From Pannonibacter sp. XCT-53 (GTDB lineage: Bacteria > Pseudomonadota > Alphaproteobacteria > Rhizobiales > Stappiaceae): DNA of 64,000 nt. Of the stretch, positions 34,645 to 43,760 are shown in pieces; the first letter of the stretch is position 1; every line of letters starts with the position of its first letter. Made by a program: the position numbers and the translations under genes. The notes beneath the pieces were generated by a model that made no database searches, was not told the DNA's origin, and saw nothing but the letters and a program-made list of their open reading frames with translations. The DNA is taken from NCBI RefSeq assembly GCF_009915765.1, contig NZ_JAABLQ010000001.1, forward strand, positions 62,001 to 126,000, read 5' to 3'.

Positions 34645-36033
34645 ATGGTCAGAAGCCACTATCTCGACACGCTCGGGTCGTCGCCGGCCCGCTCCTTCAG
34701 GCTGGCCGAACTGCTCGGATCGCTGAGCTTTGCCCTCGACATGACAGAGGGGCAGCCCGAGGGCCATTGCATCCGCTGCTGCTACATCGGCATGGCGGTC
34801 GCCGGGGCGCTGGGGCTGGACGGCGAGGCGGTCGACGACCTCTACTTCACGCTCCTGCTCAAGGATCTGGGCTGTTCCAGCAATGCGGCCCGCATCTGCG
34901 AGCTGTATCTGGCGGATGACATCAGCTTCAAGCGCGACTTCAAGACCATTGACGGCTCGCTGAGCGCGGCGCTGCGTTTCGTCTTTGCCAAGACCGGGCT
35001 GAAGTCCGGCCTGTCGGAGCGCATCCGCGCCATCGTCCACATCCTGCAGAATGGCGGCGAGATCTCGCGCGGCCTGATCGAGACACGGTGTCATCGCGGT
35101 GCCGACATCGCGGCCAAGATGCGCTTCTCCGCCGGTGTCCAGGACGGCATCCGCTGCCTCGACGAGCATGTCGACGGATCCGGCAAGCCGCTCGGCCTTG
35201 CGGGCGAGGCCGTCCCGCTGGCCGCCAACATCGCCTTGCTGGCGCAGGTCGCCGACGTGTTCCAGATCGGGCACGGACGGGCGGCCGCGCTGGCCGAAAT
35301 CCGGGCGCGCTCGGGCAGCTGGTTCCGGCCCGCGCTGGTGCAGGCCTTCGAGACGGCGGCCGGTCGACCTGGCTTCTGGGAGGATCTCGCGCGACCCGAC
35401 CTGCCCGACCTGGTCTTTGCCATGGCACCGGCCCGACGCGACCGTGAGGTCGACGAGGACTACCTCGACGAGATCGCCGAAGCCTTCTCCGACATCGTCG
35501 ACGCGAAGAGCCCCTACACCGCCGACCATTCCAACCGGGTGACGCTCTACGCCGACCTGATCGCGGAGGAAATGGGGCTGGCGCCCGCGCACCGCCGGTG
35601 GCTGCGCCGCGCCGCGCTGCTGCATGATCTCGGCAAGCTCGGGGTCAGCAACCAGGTGCTGGACAAGCCCGGCAAGCTGGACGATCTGGAATGGGCGCAG
35701 GTGCGCAGCCATCCGCTGGCCAGCGAGAAGATCCTGGCCCGCGTTGCCGCCTTTGCCGACATCGCCCCCGTCGCCGGGGCCCACCACGAACGTCTCGACG
35801 GCAAGGGCTATCCGCACGGGCTGTCCGGCGAAGAGGTCTGTCTGGAGGCGCGCATCCTGACACTCGCCGACGTGTTCGACGCGCTCACCGCCGAACGGCC
35901 CTACCGGGGGGCGATGCCCATCGCCCGCGCCCTCGCCATCATCGACGCGGATGCCGGCACGGCCTTCGATCCTGCCTGCATCGCCGCGCTGAAGTCCGGC
36001 CTCAAGCGCCTCGACGCAGCCGTCGCCGCCTGA
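34645..36033 (+). CDS. HD-GYP domain protein with degenerate first HD domain
   Basis: A 462-aa protein with two HD-type halves. The C-terminal half is a full HD-GYP domain: HD pair His327-Asp328 in LLHDLGKLG and HHERLDGKGYP with GYP at 388-390, the signature of cyclic-di-GMP phosphodiesterases. The N-terminal half (about 20-200) is HD-like, but the key pair reads KD (LLLKDLG), so that half is probably regulatory. No membrane or receiver domain is seen. GGGGAG lies 8 bases before the ATG. It stands alone between the AEP importer and the aldolase gene. Confidence 0.85.
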   Translation: MVRSHYLDTLGSSPARSFRLAELLGSLSFALDMTEGQPEGHCIRCCYIGMAVAGALGLDGEAVDDLYFTLLLKDLGCSSNAARICELYLADDISFKRDFKTIDGSLSAALRFVFAKTGLKSGLSERIRAIVHILQNGGEISRGLIETRCHRGADIAAKMRFSAGVQDGIRCLDEHVDGSGKPLGLAGEAVPLAANIALLAQVADVFQIGHGRAAALAEIRARSGSWFRPALVQAFETAAGRPGFWEDLARPDLPDLVFAMAPARRDREVDEDYLDEIAEAFSDIVDAKSPYTADHSNRVTLYADLIAEEMGLAPAHRRWLRRAALLHDLGKLGVSNQVLDKPGKLDDLEWAQVRSHPLASEKILARVAAFADIAPVAGAHHERLDGKGYPHGLSGEEVCLEARILTLADVFDALTAERPYRGAMPIARALAIIDADAGTAFDPACIAALKSGLKRLDAAVAA

Positions 36034-36057
36034 CGCGCGCCGGCCCCGCATCCGGGA

Positions 36058-36079
36058 CCGGGGCGGCCCGCCGCCCCGG
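36058..36079. terminator. GC-rich hairpin between convergent genes
   Basis: Perfect 9-bp stem CCGGGGCGG/CCGCCCCGG with a 4-base loop, between the HD-GYP stop and the convergent aldolase stop. There is no strong T-tract on either side. Probably a bidirectional transcription stop. Confidence 0.5.
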
Positions 36080-36125
36080 CCTTGCTGACCTTGGCTTGCC
36101 AGATTTTACCTTACCTTACCGCACC

Positions 36126-38168
36126 CTAGCGCAGCGCGGCCTCGATGTTGCCGCCGTCGACGGTCATCACATGCGCCGTGGTGCGTTCCGAGCGGGCAAG
36201 CGCGAGGAAGGCCTCGCCGACATGCACCGCCTCGACTTCCTTGCGCAGCAGGTTGCCGCCCATGTAGGTCGCCTCGTCGATGTTGCGGGCGGAGGAGCGG
36301 GCCGCGATCATTTCCGGCGTCAACAGGCCCGAGCGGATGCGGTCGGCATTGATGCCGTTGACGCGGATGCCTTCACCGCCGAGTTCCAGCGCGAGCTGGC
36401 GCAGGAGGAAGAAGGTCGCTGCCTTGGGCAGGCCATAGGCAGCAAAGCCCTTGCCCGGATTGACCGCCTGCTTGGAGACGTTGAACAGGATCTGCCCCCC
36501 GCGGCCCTGGCGGCGGAAGACGGCCACGGCTGCCTGCGCAAAGGCCTGATGGGCAAAGAAGTTCAGCTCGAAGCTCGCCCGCAGGGTTTCATCGGCCAGC
36601 GTTGCCACGTCCCCCGTCATGGCCGCGCCGGCGTTGGAGATGAGGATGTCGAGGCCGCCGAAGCGGGCGACACAGGCCGCCACCGCGCTGGCTGCCGCGC
36701 CCTTTGCCGTGATGTCGCAGGCGTGGCCGGCGTGGTCGCGGCCGAGGCTGGCGAGGGCCGTGTCGAGGGCGGCCTGATCCCGGTCAACCAGGAACAGCGT
36801 CGCCCCGGCTGCCGCAAAGACCTTGGCGGTGGCCAGGCCGATGGCGCCGGCACCGCCCGTCACCAGCACGACCTGCCCCTGCAGCGCGGGCTTGGCGCCC
36901 TTGCCAAGCTTGGCCTGTTCCAGCGACCAGTATTCCATGTCGAACAGGTCCGCCTCGCGGATCGGATAGAACCCGCCGCGCGCCTCGCCATCTGCCATGA
37001 CGCGCAGCGTCTGTTCGCCGATGTCGGCGGCAATGCGCGCCGCCGTTGCGTTCGCGCCCATGCCGACAAGGCCGATCCCCTCGATCCAGGCGAGGTTCGG
37101 CACCGGCGACAGCATGGTCTTGGCCCCGCCGAAGCGCGGCGCATTGCGCTCGAAATAGGCGATGTAGTCGGCCACGAACCGGTCCACCACCGCGCTGATC
37201 GCCTCCGGCCCCCGGGCGACGTCGGCGCGGGTGAGATGCAGCGGATGGCCCTTGGTGCGGATCACGTGATCCGGCGTGGCAACGCCGCGCGTGGCCAGTG
37301 ACGCCAGGTCCTTGCGCTCCAGGAAGTCCAACACCGCGTCGCCGTCGCGCAGGTCGAAGACCGGCATCGCCGCACCTTCGGGCAGGTGGCGGGCAATGGC
37401 CCCGCGCAGCGTGGCAAGCGTCTCGGCGACGCTGGCGGTCTGCGGCCGCGCCACGGCCACCAGCTTGCCCGGGCGGCGGCTGGCCAGCCACTCCTCGACC
37501 AGGTTGGTGTGCTCGATGATCTTGTCATAGGAGGCCTTGGCCGTCGGCCCCCAGGCGAAATGGCCGTGTTTGACGAGCAAGAGGCCCTCGATCCCCGGAT
37601 GGGCCTCATAGGTTTCGGCGGCAAGCTTGGCGAGCGCGAAGCCCGGCATGACATAGGGCACCAGCGCCAGCTTGCTGCCGAAGATCTCGCGGGTCGCTTC
37701 CGCCACTTCCGGCAGGTTGGCGAGCGTCAGGAAGGCGGTGGCGTGGGTGTGGTCGACATAGGTGTGCGGGATGTAGGCGTGCAGCAGCGTTTCCACGGAC
37801 GGATTGGGTGCGGTCGAATCCATCAGGTTGGAGCGCTGGATGTTGACCATGTCCTCGTCGGAGAGGGCCGCCAGTTCGCGCAGCCGCATCAGCGGGGCCA
37901 TGCGCACGGCCGGCAGGCCTGCAGCCTTGATTGTCTCCAGATCCCAGCCCGAGCCCTTGATGTGGATGACGTCCAGCTCCTCGCCGAAGATGTCGCGCGC
38001 CTTCAGCTTGACCGAGGTGTTGCCACCGCCATGCATGACCAGATCCGGGTCCATGCCGATGAGACGGGAGGTGTAAACGCGCAGCGCCAGTTCACGCGCA
38101 GCCGGGTCCTGACCGGCCGCATCCTGAAAGGCCGCCGCTTCGCTGTCTTGCCACCGGTTTGCGATCAT
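36126..38168 (-). CDS. Bifunctional class II aldolase/short-chain dehydrogenase
   Basis: A 680-aa fusion. The N-terminal class II (RhaD/AraD-type) aldolase has GGGN (47-50), Glu126, and zinc histidines at His140/His142 (HTH) and His201/His203 (HGH). The C-terminal SDR has TGGAGAIG (437-444), NAG (512-514) and the Ser565/Tyr578/Lys582 triad. The same fusion is known for rhamnulose-1-phosphate aldolase/lactaldehyde dehydrogenase. Beside mtnK and mtnA it more likely cleaves 5-methylthioribulose- or 5-deoxyribulose-1-phosphate to DHAP plus an aldehyde that the SDR domain then oxidises or reduces. The start at 38168 has GGGAGG upstream. Divergent from the SorC regulator. Confidence 0.85.
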   Translation of the reverse strand: MIANRWQDSEAAAFQDAAGQDPAARELALRVYTSRLIGMDPDLVMHGGGNTSVKLKARDIFGEELDVIHIKGSGWDLETIKAAGLPAVRMAPLMRLRELAALSDEDMVNIQRSNLMDSTAPNPSVETLLHAYIPHTYVDHTHATAFLTLANLPEVAEATREIFGSKLALVPYVMPGFALAKLAAETYEAHPGIEGLLLVKHGHFAWGPTAKASYDKIIEHTNLVEEWLASRRPGKLVAVARPQTASVAETLATLRGAIARHLPEGAAMPVFDLRDGDAVLDFLERKDLASLATRGVATPDHVIRTKGHPLHLTRADVARGPEAISAVVDRFVADYIAYFERNAPRFGGAKTMLSPVPNLAWIEGIGLVGMGANATAARIAADIGEQTLRVMADGEARGGFYPIREADLFDMEYWSLEQAKLGKGAKPALQGQVVLVTGGAGAIGLATAKVFAAAGATLFLVDRDQAALDTALASLGRDHAGHACDITAKGAAASAVAACVARFGGLDILISNAGAAMTGDVATLADETLRASFELNFFAHQAFAQAAVAVFRRQGRGGQILFNVSKQAVNPGKGFAAYGLPKAATFFLLRQLALELGGEGIRVNGINADRIRSGLLTPEMIAARSSARNIDEATYMGGNLLRKEVEAVHVGEAFLALARSERTTAHVMTVDGGNIEAALR

Positions 38169-38260
38169 TCCTATCCTCCCGTACATGATCCCCGCGCAAG
38201 CATCTGCCTCTTGGCATGCGGCGCCTGGATCAGCTTGATCTTCGGCAGCTTTTATACAAA

Positions 38261-38278
38261 AGTCAGAACATGCTGTCA
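38261..38278. promoter_or_regulatory. Degenerate 18-bp dyad in the aldolase/sorC divergent promoter
   Basis: AGTCAG-N6-CTGTCA has the same size and spacing as the TGTCAA-N6-TTGAC(A/T) sites at 42182 and 50190 and matches the 12 half-site positions of TGTCAA/TTGACA at 8. It lies 8 bases before the regulator start, where the SorC protein could repress both genes. Confidence 0.45.
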
Positions 38279-38286
38279 TAAATAAA

Positions 38287-39264
38287 ATGGTGGGGCGAAT
38301 GGCGGGTGTGAAGCGGCGGACGACGGGCCAGATCAGCGGCGAGAACGTGGTGATCGAGGTGGCCTGGATGTATTACCACGAGGGCCTGAACCAGAAGGAG
38401 ATCGCCGACCGGCTGGGCATCTCGCGCGCCACCGTCGTCAACTACCTGCAGGACGCGCGCGAGCGCGGCATCATCCGCATCTCGCTCAATTCCGATGCCT
38501 TCACGCGGCACCGGCTGGCGGTCGATCTCTGCAGCCGCTTCGGCCTGACGGCGGCCTATGTCATCCCGGACGAGGGCGCCGATGACGAGACCACCTTCCA
38601 GCGCGTCGTGCGCGGGGCGGCGGAATGGCTGCCGAAGCTGCTGGAAAAGGGCGACCGCCTCGGCGTTGCCTGGGGCCGCACCATCTATGAACTGGCGCAG
38701 GCCAGCGACGACACCCGCATCGAGGATCTCACGGTGCTGCAGCTCGTCGGCTCGATGGCCACGCCCTATGGCTTCACGGCGGAAGCCTGCTCCACCCGCC
38801 TTGCCCAGCGTCTTGGCGCGCTCTGCCTCAACCTGCATGCGCCGGCCGTCCTCACCAATGGCGACATCGCGGCGCAGCTGCGGGCCGAGCCGATCATCCG
38901 CGACCAGCTCGCGCGCCTGCTCACCTGCAACAAGTTCCTCTATTCGGTTGGCACCTGCCTGCCGTCCAGCCACATCGTCGGCTCCGGCGTTGCGACACTG
39001 ACCGAGCTGGACTGGTACATCGCACAAGGGGCGACAGCGGTCCTGTGCGGCCGCTTTATCGATGCGGACGGCAAGCCCATCCCGGGGCCGCTCGACGCCC
39101 GCGTGATCGGCATTCCCGTCGACCGGCTGGCGGGACTGGACATGGGCATCCTGGTCACCCCCGGCCTCGACAAGGTCGACGCCACCCGCGCCGCCATCCG
39201 CGGCGGCTACGCCACCCACATCGTCACCAGCGTCGGCGTCGCCGAGGCGTTGCTGGCGGAGTAG
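38287..39264 (+). CDS. SorC/DeoR-type sugar-binding transcriptional regulator
   Basis: A 325-aa regulator with an N-terminal HTH (LNQKEIADRLGISRATVVNYLQDAR, about residues 35-60) and a C-terminal sugar-phosphate-binding domain (NagB/RpiA-like fold, about 75-320). SorC proteins sense phosphosugars of the pathway they control. It is divergent from the aldolase/SDR gene and next to mtnA/mtnK and the sugar importer. A related 18-bp dyad occurs in three promoters of the region, so this is the likely local regulator. An alternative ATG lies 12 bases downstream. Confidence 0.88.
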   Translation: MVGRMAGVKRRTTGQISGENVVIEVAWMYYHEGLNQKEIADRLGISRATVVNYLQDARERGIIRISLNSDAFTRHRLAVDLCSRFGLTAAYVIPDEGADDETTFQRVVRGAAEWLPKLLEKGDRLGVAWGRTIYELAQASDDTRIEDLTVLQLVGSMATPYGFTAEACSTRLAQRLGALCLNLHAPAVLTNGDIAAQLRAEPIIRDQLARLLTCNKFLYSVGTCLPSSHIVGSGVATLTELDWYIAQGATAVLCGRFIDADGKPIPGPLDARVIGIPVDRLAGLDMGILVTPGLDKVDATRAAIRGGYATHIVTSVGVAEALLAE

Positions 39265-39345
39265 GGGAAGCCTGCCTGCGTCAGTCCGGTCATGCTGCTC
39301 GACCAGGCTGACGCGCGATTGACAAAACGTGCCCTCAGATGTCAG

Positions 39346-39442
39346 CCCGGCTCGCGCTGCGCTTGGCCGGGGTGACACGGAGCGTCCTTCGCACCAGTCG
39401 GGATATGTCAGCGGTCCGAGCCCCGACCATCTGGGCGGGGTT
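39346..39442 (+). repeat. Dispersed intergenic repeat, copy 1
   Basis: Begins with a 37-base block (39346-39382) that recurs identically at 39608-39644, and similarity continues through a shared CGGGATATGTC to about 39442. Direct repeat spacing is 262 bases. These GC-rich elements with internal palindromes resemble REP/MITE-type intergenic sequences of alphaproteobacteria. No transposase or target-site duplication is visible. Confidence 0.75.
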
Positions 39443-39466
39443 CAAGTTGCCACTGTACCCTCAGCT

Positions 39467-39638
39467 GTCACCCCGGACGCAGCGAAGCGGAGATCCGGGG
39501 CCTACTCGTTCGCAGAGCGGTGATTTGTTGCCGCTCCCGGCTCGGCGAACTTCGTCCGACTGTTCTTCTGCTTTGCGAGCCGACCAAAGCTCTGCAAGCG
39601 AGTAGGCCCCGGCTCGCGCTGCGCTTGGCCGGGGTGAC
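39467..39638. repeat. Imperfect long inverted repeat within the intergenic repeat region
   Basis: Left arm 39467-39508 (GTCACCCCGG...CCTACTCG) is complementary, with mismatches in the middle, to 39599-39638 (CGAGTAGG...CCGGGGTGAC). The right arm overlaps direct-repeat copy 2. The 90-base spacer has no gene. Together with the direct repeats this fills 39.27-39.72 kb between the SorC and mtnA genes. Confidence 0.7.
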
Positions 39639-39706
39639 ACGGAGAGACCCCAGCACCAATCGGGATATGTCTCGGTTATCTGGACCCCGGCCGTCTGGCC
39701 GGGGCT
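39608..39706 (+). repeat. Dispersed intergenic repeat, copy 2
   Basis: Second copy of the element at 39346. The first 37 bases are identical to copy 1, then diverge, share CGGGATATGTC, and end in the hairpin that forms the terminator at 39685-39714. Confidence 0.75.
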
Positions 39707-39714
39707 TTCCTTTT
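39685..39714 (+). terminator. Rho-independent terminator at the end of repeat copy 2
   Basis: Perfect 8-bp stem CCCCGGCC/GGCCGGGG with GTCT loop (39685-39704) followed by CTTTCCTTTT. Oriented to stop plus-strand transcription from the SorC gene before it runs into the convergent mtnA. Confidence 0.75.
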
Positions 39715-39725
39715 CGCAAACTGCG

Positions 39726-40823
39726 TCAGCGCCGGCCCGCCCGGTCCGGGAACATGGCCGCGAGGCCTTCCGTCGTTGCCGGGCAGATGCCGCGTTCGGT
39801 GATGAGGCCGGTGACGAGTTCGGCCGGCGTCACGTCGAAGGCCGGGTTGCGGGCCGGTGTGCCGGTCGGCGAGATCTGCACCGACAGGATGCGCCCGTCC
39901 TCGCTGCGGCCCTGCACGTGGGTCACTTCCACGCCGCTGCGCTCCTCGATCGGGATCTCCTTCACGCCGTCGACGACAGTCCAGTCGATGGTCGGGGAGG
40001 GCAGGGCGACATAGAAGGGCACGCCATTGGCCTTGGCGGCCAGCGCCTTCAGATAGGTGCCGATCTTGTTGCAGACATCGCCGCGCGCCGTGGTGCGGTC
40101 GGTGCCGACGATGACGAGATCAACCTCGCCATGCTGCATCAGATGGCCGCCGGCGTTGTCGACGATGAGGTCATGCGACACGCCATGGCTGTTCAGTTCC
40201 CAGCTGGTCAGCTGGGCGCCCTGGTTGCGCGGCCGCGTCTCGTCCACGAAGACATGGATGTCGATGCCGTCCTCGACCGCGTGATAGATCGGCGAGGTGG
40301 CGGTGCCCCAGTCCACGGTCGCCGGCCAGCCGGCGTTGCAGTGGGTGAGCACGTTGACGCGCTTGCCGCCTTTCCGGCGCGAGATGTCGCGGATGATCTC
40401 GAGCCCGTTGAGGCCGATCTGCCGGTTCATCTCCACGTCCTCGTCGCTGATTGCGGCCGCGCGGGCAAAGGCGGCCGCAGCACGGTCCGCCGGGCTCAGC
40501 GGCTTCAGCACCTTCATCATCTCGTCCAGCGCCCAGCGCAGGTTGATGGCGGTGGGGCGGGTCTCGTTGAGAATGTCATAGGTCTCGGCAAGCGACGCGT
40601 CGGATGGATCCGCCGCCATCTGTACCGCCACGCCATAGGCCGCCGTTGCGCCGATCAGCGGGGCGCCGCGCACCCACATGTCGCGGATGGCAACGGCGAA
40701 TTCCGCCCGGTTGGTCAGCGGCACGATCCTGAGGTCATGCGGCAGCCAGCGCTGGTCGATGATGCGGACCTCGCCCGACGGCTCGCGCCAGATCGAGCGG
40801 TAATGGGTGCCGTCGATTTTCAT
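39726..40823 (-). CDS. mtnA: S-methyl-5-thioribose-1-phosphate isomerase MtnA
   Basis: Isomerises 5-methylthioribose-1-phosphate to 5-methylthioribulose-1-phosphate in methionine salvage or MTR catabolism; relatives also take 5-deoxyribose-1-phosphate. The 365-aa protein has the catalytic Cys162 (THCNAGW) and Asp242 ([19 protein letters not shown]). Its ATG overlaps the mtnK stop (ATGA). It is preceded by mtnK and not accompanied by mtnB/C/D/X, so the ring-opened product probably goes to the aldolase or RuBisCO-like enzyme instead of the universal salvage pathway. Confidence 0.94.
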   Translation of the reverse strand: MKIDGTHYRSIWREPSGEVRIIDQRWLPHDLRIVPLTNRAEFAVAIRDMWVRGAPLIGATAAYGVAVQMAADPSDASLAETYDILNETRPTAINLRWALDEMMKVLKPLSPADRAAAAFARAAAISDEDVEMNRQIGLNGLEIIRDISRRKGGKRVNVLTHCNAGWPATVDWGTATSPIYHAVEDGIDIHVFVDETRPRNQGAQLTSWELNSHGVSHDLIVDNAGGHLMQHGEVDLVIVGTDRTTARGDVCNKIGTYLKALAAKANGVPFYVALPSPTIDWTVVDGVKEIPIEERSGVEVTHVQGRSEDGRILSVQISPTGTPARNPAFDVTPAELVTGLITERGICPATTEGLAAMFPDRAGRR

Positions 40824-42085
40824 AGGTAATCCTCTCCGTTGATCTTGCGCGCCAGATCCAGCACCTCGGCCATGGAGGTGATCTCTGCCCGGCCGACGGC
40901 CAGCACGCGGCCAAGCATCAGGCCCCTGGCCTCGCAGGCGGCGCGCAGCGCCTCGTCCTCGATGCGGTCATATTCGGCGATGTGGGCGAGCCCCAGCGTG
41001 CGGCGGTGCATCTCGATGCCGCAGAAGCCCAGCGTGTCGCGCCAGATGGCGGCCAGCCGCTCCAGACGCGCCTTCTCGGCGGCAAGCCCGTGGCCCTGAT
41101 CCTCGAACAGGCTCGCCTGATAGAGGATGCCGCTGCGCTCCGTCCGCCACAGCCGGGTGAACTCGGCGCTGAAATGGCTCCAGATCGCGTCGACGACGGA
41201 CAGGATCCATTCCTTGTACTGCGCGCGGGCCCCGGGGGCCTCGGCGTGGCCGTCCTGGGCGAAATAGGCCATCAGGAAGTTGGCGATCAGCATGCCGATG
41301 TCGAAGCCCATCGGGCCATAGGTGGCAAACTCCGGATCGATCACCCGGGTCTGGCTGTCCGACACCATCACCGAGCCGGTGTGCAGGTCACCATGCAGCA
41401 GCGTCTCGGCGTTGTTGGCAAAGGCCATCTTGAGATGCTGGGCGGTGATCTTCAGGTCCGTGTCGGCCCTGAGCTTGGCCACCACCGGATCCAGCGCCGG
41501 GGTGTGGCGGTTGAGCGGGGCGGCGAAATAGGGATCGGAGAAGACGAGGTTCTCGGTGATGTCGCACAGCTCGACATTGCCGGCAAACAGCGCCAGATCC
41601 GCCTTGCGCCGGGCGGTCGGCATCGACAGGTCCGAGCCGCGGAACAGGGTGCGGGCGCAGAATTCGCCGAGCACCTTGCCGAGATCGGGATGCATCCGCC
41701 CTTCCATCAGGCTCTTGCGCAGGATGACGTGCGGGGTCAGGAACTCCATCACGATCAGCGCCTGCGTCTCGTCGAAATGATAGACCTCCGGAACGCTGCC
41801 CGGGTCACGTTCCGCCTGCCGGATCAGGGCGTTGTACTCGAAGAAGGCGCGCCTCAGCGGCAGCGGCCAGCTTTCCCCGACGAGGCGCACGTAAGGCAGC
41901 GCCTGCTTGACGATGACGCTGCCGTCGGGCCCGTCGATGATGAAGACAAGGTTCAGGTTGCCGTCGCCGACCTCCCGCACGGACCACCGTGCCGGATCGC
42001 CGGTGCGCTCGCGAATGGCGGAAATGCTGCCCAGCCGGTCGGCAAGGGTCGCCGGCTCCAGGGCCTTGTAGGGGCTGTCGGTCAC
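40820..42085 (-). CDS. mtnK: S-methyl-5-thioribose kinase MtnK
   Basis: Phosphorylates 5-methylthioribose at C1 with ATP; aminoglycoside-phosphotransferase-like fold. The 421-aa protein shows the catalytic loop [13 protein letters not shown] and the metal-binding [18 protein letters not shown]. Start is a GTG at 42085 with GGAGGAG about 6 bases upstream; the longer frame lacks such a site. Divergent from the sugar importer operon, with a dyad operator between them. A free methylthioribose kinase indicates that MTR is imported or formed by a nucleosidase, not made by MtnP. Confidence 0.93.
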   Translation of the reverse strand: MTDSPYKALEPATLADRLGSISAIRERTGDPARWSVREVGDGNLNLVFIIDGPDGSVIVKQALPYVRLVGESWPLPLRRAFFEYNALIRQAERDPGSVPEVYHFDETQALIVMEFLTPHVILRKSLMEGRMHPDLGKVLGEFCARTLFRGSDLSMPTARRKADLALFAGNVELCDITENLVFSDPYFAAPLNRHTPALDPVVAKLRADTDLKITAQHLKMAFANNAETLLHGDLHTGSVMVSDSQTRVIDPEFATYGPMGFDIGMLIANFLMAYFAQDGHAEAPGARAQYKEWILSVVDAIWSHFSAEFTRLWRTERSGILYQASLFEDQGHGLAAEKARLERLAAIWRDTLGFCGIEMHRRTLGLAHIAEYDRIEDEALRAACEARGLMLGRVLAVGRAEITSMAEVLDLARKINGEDYL

Positions 42086-42181
42086 AGGTCTCCTCCCTTG
42101 TGCGACGTGCGGTCTCAGGATGCGGCGTTCGGGGCCGCGTGAGTGTTTGATGCGATGCAGGAAATCGGCTTCCAAGGCATT

Positions 42182-42199
42182 TGTCAAACAGTATTGACA
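42182..42199. promoter_or_regulatory. TGTCAA-N6-TTGACA dyad between mtnK and the sugar ABC operon
   Basis: A perfect 6-bp inverted repeat with 6-bp spacer in the divergent promoter of mtnK-mtnA and the ABC importer. Its outline matches the dyads at 50190 (split transketolase/RuBisCO-like operon) and, less well, 38261 (SorC/aldolase). It also fits TGT-N12-ACA, the PpsR consensus, so binding by PpsR cannot be ruled out by sequence. Confidence 0.6.
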
Positions 42200-42247
42200 T
42201 ATGAAAGCTTCCGGACGTAGCCTGTTTCCAGTGGAGGAGATTACACC

Positions 42248-43759
42248 GTGAGTGAGCAGGCAGTCCGCCTGGCTGGCCTATGCAAGGCATTTGGCCGGAA
42301 CCAGGTGTTGCGCGGCGTTGATCTGGACCTGTCCGCCGGGCAGGTGACCGTTCTGATGGGAGCGAACGGGGCCGGAAAATCGACGCTCGTGAAGATCTTG
42401 TGCGGGGTGCATGCGGCCGACAGCGGCAGCGTGACCCTGGCTGGCCAGCCCTTCAAGCCTGCGACGCCGTCCGAGGCGCTCAGGGCCGGCATCGTCACGG
42501 TCCACCAGAACATCAATGACGGCGTCGTGCCGGATCTGGATGTGGCCTCCAACCTGCTGCTGGACGGTCTGGCCAGCGGTGGCGGTGTCTTCCTGAATGG
42601 CCGCAAGATGCGGGCCCGGGCGCGCGAGATCGCGGCAGCCGTCGGTCTCACCATTGACGTCAGCCGTCCGGTCGCCGGCCTGTCACTGGCGGACCGGCAG
42701 CTGGTCTCCATCGCCCGCGCCATGGCACATCAGCCGCGCCTTCTGATCCTGGACGAGCCGACCTCGTCGCTGTCCGCCGCCGAGGCCTCGCGGCTGTTCG
42801 ATCTCATCGACAGCCTGCGCGCCCGGGGTGTCGCCATTCTCTACATCTCGCACCGCATGTCCGACATTCGCCGTCTTGCCGACCGGATCGTGTCGATGCG
42901 CGATGGCCGCATTTCCGGTGTCTTTGAAGGCCCGGAACTCGACTATTCCGGCGCCGTGCGGGCAATGCTCGGTCACGAGATCACCGAGGTCGACATCACC
43001 ATCCCTCAGCCCGGTCTGCCCGTGCTCGAGGTGCGCGATCTGGTGCTGCGGCCGGGGGCGCGGCCGTTCTCCCTGACCTGCCATGCCAATGAGGTCGTGG
43101 CGATCACGGGTCTGGTCGGCGCCGGCAAGTCGGAGTTTGCCTCCGTCCTGTTCGGCACCGGGGAGGCCGTCTCCGGCGAGGTCCGGCTTGATGGCAAGCC
43201 GCATCGCCCGGCCAGTCCTCGCGCGGCCATTGATGCCGGCGTGTTCCTGTCGCCCAAGGACCGGCCGGTCAACGCCGTCGTTGCCGACTTCGACATCCTG
43301 CGCAACCTGACGCTGCCGTTCCTGAAGCGCCACAGCACGGCGCAGTTCGTGCGCGGCGCGTCGGAGCTCGCCACGACCCGGCGGATGATTTCCGAGATGG
43401 GCGTCGTCTGCCAGTCGCCCACCGACGGCATCGGCACCCTGTCGGGCGGCAACCAGCAGAAGGTGATGGTTGCCCGCTGGATGGCCGAGGCCTCGCGGCT
43501 CCTGTTGCTCGATGAACCGTTCCAGGGCGTCGACATCCAGGCAAGGCGCGACATCGGCCACAAGATCCGCGAAACCGCCGCCACCCGCGCCACCATCGTT
43601 TTCGTCGCTGAACTGGACGAGGCGCTGGAGATTGCCGACCGGGTGCTGGTGATGAGCGAACATTCCATCGTTGGCGAGCACCGCAACGAAAACATCGACG
43701 TCTCCGCGATCATGGCCCAGGTGGTCGATGCATCGCTTCCGAGCGCAGCAGGACAGTAA
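42248..43759 (+). CDS. Ribose-type sugar ABC transporter ATP-binding protein
   Basis: RbsA/XylG-type duplicated ATPase of 503 aa. The first cassette has Walker A GANGAGKST and LILDEPTSSLS; the second has GLVGAGKSE, LSGGNQQK and LLLDEPFQGVD. Start is a GTG with GGAGGAG about 8 bases upstream. It is the first gene of a three-gene importer divergent from mtnK-mtnA, which points to 5-methylthioribose or 5-deoxyribose as substrate by inference. The following permease starts one base after its stop. Confidence 0.92.
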   Translation: MSEQAVRLAGLCKAFGRNQVLRGVDLDLSAGQVTVLMGANGAGKSTLVKILCGVHAADSGSVTLAGQPFKPATPSEALRAGIVTVHQNINDGVVPDLDVASNLLLDGLASGGGVFLNGRKMRARAREIAAAVGLTIDVSRPVAGLSLADRQLVSIARAMAHQPRLLILDEPTSSLSAAEASRLFDLIDSLRARGVAILYISHRMSDIRRLADRIVSMRDGRISGVFEGPELDYSGAVRAMLGHEITEVDITIPQPGLPVLEVRDLVLRPGARPFSLTCHANEVVAITGLVGAGKSEFASVLFGTGEAVSGEVRLDGKPHRPASPRAAIDAGVFLSPKDRPVNAVVADFDILRNLTLPFLKRHSTAQFVRGASELATTRRMISEMGVVCQSPTDGIGTLSGGNQQKVMVARWMAEASRLLLLDEPFQGVDIQARRDIGHKIRETAATRATIVFVAELDEALEIADRVLVMSEHSIVGEHRNENIDVSAIMAQVVDASLPSAAGQ

Positions 43760-43760
43760 G

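Noticed and set aside
38169..38286. PpsR site in the aldolase/sorC promoter
   Set aside because: AGTCAG-N6-CTGTCA does not satisfy TGT-N12-ACA.
39346..39706. CRISPR array
   Set aside because: Only two direct copies plus one inverted copy, with unequal spacing and long conserved units; no cas genes. It is an intergenic repeat family.
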